DNA from: Euperipatoides rowelli
Taxonomy: Eukaryota > Onychophora > Udeonychophora > Euonychophora > Peripatopsidae
Reading direction: 5' to 3' (one strand)
Assembly: GCA_003024985.2 (NCBI GenBank)
Contig: PXIH01S0007421.1
Length of the DNA stretch: 12,058 nucleotides
Numbering within the stretch: position 1 is the first letter of the stretch; every line of letters starts with the position of its first letter. This document shows positions 9,352-12,058 of this stretch, piece after piece. Position numbers and translations under genes: made by a program. The notes under the pieces are model-generated. The model did no database searches. It saw nothing but the letters and a program-made list of their open reading frames with translations, and was not told the origin of the DNA.

Positions 9352-9534
9352 TTTTGTAATTATTGATAAACATTGTAATAATATTTTGGTTAACATAATA
9401 TACTGTATCGTATATTTTTTTTATAATTTTTAGTTGTACATTGCTTTGTCATAATATTTGTAAAGTGTATTAAAATAAAATTATCATCACATGCAGTGTA
9501 TTTTGTAATTATTTTCAATATGTATACTGTATCG
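9352..9534. repeat. Two diverged copies of a short AT-rich unit
   Basis: TTTTGTAATTATT occurs at 9352-9364 and 9501-9513, and TATACTGTATCG at 9399-9410 and 9523-9534, in the same order both times. The gap between the two words is 34 bases in the first copy and 9 in the second. This fits a tandem duplication followed by a ~25-base deletion or insertion. AT-rich background makes chance matches fairly likely, so the call is tentative. Confidence 0.3.
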
Positions 9535-9734
9535 ATACCTTCAAACATGATGCACTGGAAAAAAGATTACTTGCTAAGAATAGGGCATTTCTTGCAGGTG
9601 TTTTTTTTTTAAAACAATGGTTGACTATACCAGGTCCATCTTTCTGTGCAACAATTGCAAGTACAGGTTATGGCAACAAATTCACTTTTATAACCAAAAC
9701 ACAATTATTTGCCTCCTCATGACAACTTCTACAT

Positions 9735-10048
9735 TATTTGAATAGCTCCATTAAACTACTTTTGAACACAATAATTTTTTATTCTTCATAGCATTTAATT
9801 TTCCTAAAATAAAAAAAGGGTTATTATATATTTTTGTTTCTTTAAAATAAACGCTTTTATTAAAAAAAACTAAACTGAAAATGGATTTTAGAGATGTTGG
9901 TTTATTTATGGCAAGCAATCAAAAATAATTTAATATTTTTTGGTTTGTTACTGAAAGCATTCAAATGAATAGGCTACATAATTTAGGCCTAGCCTATATT
10001 TAATGTAAATCTGTAGTTACATCATTCTAGCAATAATACACATAAAAC
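9735..10048. other. AT-rich non-coding stretch beside the candidate exon
   Basis: If the minus-strand exon at 10158-10055 is real, this is the start of its downstream intron, entered at the GTGAGT donor. TAGGCCTAGCCTA, near 9982, is the least AT-rich word. I found no convincing next exon in a compatible phase. Confidence 0.4.
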
Positions 10049-10054
10049 ACTCAC
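10049..10054 (-). promoter_or_regulatory. Candidate 5' splice site GTGAGT
   Basis: ACTCAC on the plus strand gives GTGAGT on the minus strand, a strong metazoan U1-type donor, placed directly at the end of the acidic open frame at 10158-10055. Confidence 0.35.
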
Positions 10055-10158
10055 GGAATACTGTTTTCCATGGATATGTCAGAATTGTCCAGATTACTTT
10101 CTGATGGTTGATTAGAGTCATCGATTTTCTCTTCTGCATCATTCTCTTTCTCAGTCAT
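10055..10158 (-). CDS. Candidate first coding exon (partial), acidic N-terminus
   Basis: On the minus strand an ATG at 10158-10156 opens 34 codons plus two bases, ending immediately before a consensus splice donor GTGAGT at 10054-10049. The peptide begins MTEKENDAEEK and is strongly acidic and polar: 11 of 34 residues are Asp or Glu, 2 are Lys, and Ser and Asn are frequent, which suggests a disordered N-terminus. A TAA stop lies in frame directly before the ATG, which fixes the start if the exon is coding. A four-codon upstream frame (ATGAATAAATGA) overlaps the start. Base composition is clearly less AT-rich than on either side. The exon would leave phase 2. I did not find a matching acceptor exon further along the minus strand, so the next exon may lie outside the window or within it unrecognised. 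The protein family is not recognisable from this segment. Confidence 0.35.
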
Positions 10159-11027
10159 TTATTCATCACTAATACAGGGTGTAGATGTAGCAATACAAAT
10201 TTTAAGTTGTACAGAAAATAAAACAAAAATTAAAGATAGTTACACAGATAAAATAATAAAAATAAAAGAAAAAATGAAGCTTAAAAGTAGAAAGGACAAA
10301 CTATTACTACTTTAAAATTCCAAACACAAACCAAGCGCAAAATAAAAAATTAGCGCAAATTTATAAAAACTCAATAGTTCCACAATGGTCAGATAAATCG
10401 GAGACTTACACCCTCTGTAACATGATGACCATTTTACCTTTATACACTCCCCTCAAACTCGTTGAGCTTGATTTGACAAAAGTTCAATGGGAGGAATTTA
10501 AGTGGCTGAAACAAAGCATGGAAGTCACCCCCCTAGAGTTATAGAACAAAATAAAATAAAATTAACAAATGTGTGTCAGCCAAGTAAAAATGCTGAAATA
10601 ATCACTAACCTAGATGACAAGGAAATGGTAAATACTCCCAGCCGTGAATGCGTAAACGCATGCTTTTATAGAAAAGTGTGAGAAGGTGAGCGGGGAAAAA
10701 CTTAAAATCTAAATAAGTTAGGACGGTCCCACTCGTCAACAAAAAAGGAAAGCCAACGGACATTTCAAACGGATAACGATAAAAAAAAAAGTATGCCACT
10801 TAGCCTAGTAAAGAATTATAGAAAACTTTACATGATAGATAATAAGAAATGTATACTTACAGTATATAAGAAAAAAAATATAATGTACGCTTACAAAGGC
10901 AAAATAGCCTAGATGATGAAAATAAAAAGATATTAAAATATATAATAAATATAGAATAGAAAATATTAATCAACTTTTCAGTTTCAAACCCTGCGCCAAT
11001 ACTATTACATGACACATAGGAAATAAG

Positions 11028-11068
11028 AAAATAAAGACATACTAAAATAGAATAAAATAAAGACATAC
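11028..11068. repeat. 15-bp direct repeat, 26-bp spacing
   Basis: AAAATAAAGACATAC occurs at 11028-11042 and again at 11054-11068. It borders the degenerate repeat that follows and may be part of the same local expansion. Confidence 0.6.
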
Positions 11069-11121
11069 AAATATAGATAACAAATAATAGAAAAATATGA
11101 AGATATAAAATTAGATATATA

Positions 11122-11250
11122 GAATACAGCCTATAAAAAGGAATATAGATAGCCTATAAAATGAATATAGTCTATAGAAAATATGAATATAAGAAAATGA
11201 ATATATAGAACATTATATATGCAAAATATAAATGAATATAGATAGTAGGC
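11122..11250. repeat. Degenerate ~22-bp GAATATAG repeat
   Basis: Units beginning GAATATA or GAATACA start at 11122, 11141, 11163, 11185, 11199 and 11234. Their lengths are 19, 22, 22, 14 and 35 bases before the final partial one. Two early units also share AGCCTATAAAA. The array is short and diverged but its unit starts are clear. Confidence 0.5.
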
Positions 11251-11291
11251 CACACACAAAGAAGTGTATATATAAAAAATAAAATACATAT

Positions 11292-11349
11292 ATACTGTAT
11301 ATACATAAATACATCGCTAGCAAAATAAAAGCCAGAATACTGTATATAC
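11292..11349. repeat. 13-bp direct repeat ATACTGTATATAC
   Basis: The word occurs at 11292-11304 and 11337-11349, 45 bases apart. It is nearly palindromic and related words (TATACTGTATCG) recur near 9400 and 9530. Confidence 0.5.
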
Positions 11350-12045
11350 CCGTGGTCAAATCCTAAAAACGAGCCTCGCATGTAATACCCCAAGTCATCA
11401 CGGATGTATATACGGAGGTCATGCCATAGGTGGTCGCCGTGCATACAACATTTGCAACAAAATCTAGAGAAGTGAAGGGCAAAAGAGGCCAGAGGCTTAA
11501 GGTTTAAACCCAAACGATTGTTACAACACTAAAGTTCTAGGTATCAGGATCAAAACTCAATAGGTAAAAGGGAGGACACACAGTCATTATCAAATAAACA
11601 TATAGAAATAAATATTTTGAATGAAGGACTATGGCCTCATCCAGGCTCCGGCGTAAAGAACCAACCCACACCCCCCTCCTCAGACTGAAAAACATGTCAT
11701 ACATATCCTTGACCTAACAAACAGAGTTAAAATCGCTCAACTGTCTAGGACAAGATGGAAATGATAGTCGTGACGGAAAATAATCATAAGACCTACCCTC
11801 CAAACCACTCAAACTCTAATAAGCATCAGCTACCAAAGCAAAACATAGAAAAATACAACATAATATACATAAGCAAATTCAATGCAGGGCAAGGGAATGA
11901 GAAAAAAAACAAAACAAGGAACCAGAGGATATTTTAAACACCCCCATTCCCACCCCTACTCAATGCCTTCTAAGGCCCACAGGCCCAAGAAGCCACATAA
12001 CAAAAAAACTTGCCGTTTCCTAAAAAGAAAATATCTTAGAAGCGC

Positions 12046-12058
12046 AAAAAAAAAAAAA
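12046..12058. repeat. Poly(A) run at window edge
   Basis: At least thirteen A's end the window and may continue beyond it. Together with the A-rich plus strand before it, this could be the 3' tail of a plus-strand retroelement, but no element body is identifiable. Confidence 0.5.

Larger units (their letters stand above)
10200..12058. other. Strongly A-skewed non-coding region
   Basis: The plus strand carries far more A than T across most of this region. Bases 11041-11100, for example, contain 39 A's and 11 T's out of 60. The minus strand is therefore T-rich and poor in stop codons, which explains the minus-strand open frames at 10799-10605, 11066-10857 and 11513-11172 without calling them genes. 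Less AT-rich islands lie at about 10383-10545, 11340-11520 and 11640-11690, and the first has a plus-strand frame open from 10278 to 10544. The skew could reflect an old retroelement or transcription-linked mutation. No reverse transcriptase, integrase or terminal repeat is recognisable. Confidence 0.4.

Noticed and set aside
10645-10660. ATGCGTAAACGCAT palindrome as an operator-like site
   Set aside because: It is a perfect 6-bp stem with a 2-base centre, but it is isolated and has no adjacent gene or second copy.
10605-11066. Minus-strand open frames of 64 and 69 codons
   Set aside because: Same cause: they are Phe/Tyr/Ile/Leu-rich products of T-rich sequence with no recognisable domain.
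11172-11513. 113-codon minus-strand open frame, membrane-like at its C-terminal end
   Set aside because: The minus strand here is T-rich and A-poor, so stop codons, which all need A, are rare. The hydrophobic aromatic-rich composition follows from that bias, and no domain is recognisable.
11755-11937. 60-codon plus-strand open frame rich in Asn and Lys
   Set aside because: Composition mirrors the A-rich strand bias, and no motif is visible.
1-12058. CRISPR array, prokaryotic operon, phage, tRNA or rRNA
   Set aside because: I found no regularly spaced identical repeats, no ribosome-binding-site-linked gene runs, no cloverleaf with a TTCGA-type loop and no rRNA-like conserved core.

Overview
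This window reads as non-coding nuclear DNA from an animal. It is roughly 70% A+T by eye. It holds long degenerate simple repeats, many homopolymer A/T tracts and nine scattered N calls, and it has no dense run of open frames. Nothing resembles a bacterial operon, a phage, a CRISPR array, an rRNA or a tRNA. The microsatellite style (CATC/TCTA/TCTC arrays), recurring TAGCCT/AGGCTA hexamers and TACTGTATA words would fit an aquatic animal such as a fish, crustacean or mollusc. That is an impression only; the sequence does not fix the taxon.

Layout, left to right. 1-640 is AT-rich with no recognisable gene. 736-1624 (minus) is a decayed protein-coding stretch, with readable frame segments joined by frameshifts and stops. 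1671-2094 is a degenerate CATC/TCTA array. 2368-2559 is a purine-rich, nearly C-free AAGAATAAG-type repeat. 3104-3510 is a G/T-rich island carrying about fifteen CTGG words. 3997-4096 is bounded by imperfect 13-bp inverted repeats. 4446-4662 contains the N calls. 5472-6095 (plus) is a second decayed coding-like stretch with a strong 8-bp hairpin. 6987-7078 is a small cluster of E-box, CCAAT-like and CRE-like words. 7883-8115 is a TCTA/TCTC array. 9352-9534 contains a short diverged duplication. 10055-10158 (minus) is the best candidate for a real exon: a Met-initiated acidic segment that ends at a GTGAGT splice donor. From about 10200 to the end the plus strand is strikingly A-rich over T, with a degenerate ~22-bp repeat near 11122-11250 and a 13-base A run at the window edge.

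No complete gene can be supported and no functional system can be assembled from what is visible. The candidate exon and the two decayed coding stretches are the places worth a database search. All calls come from reading the sequence by eye; no similarity search was run.
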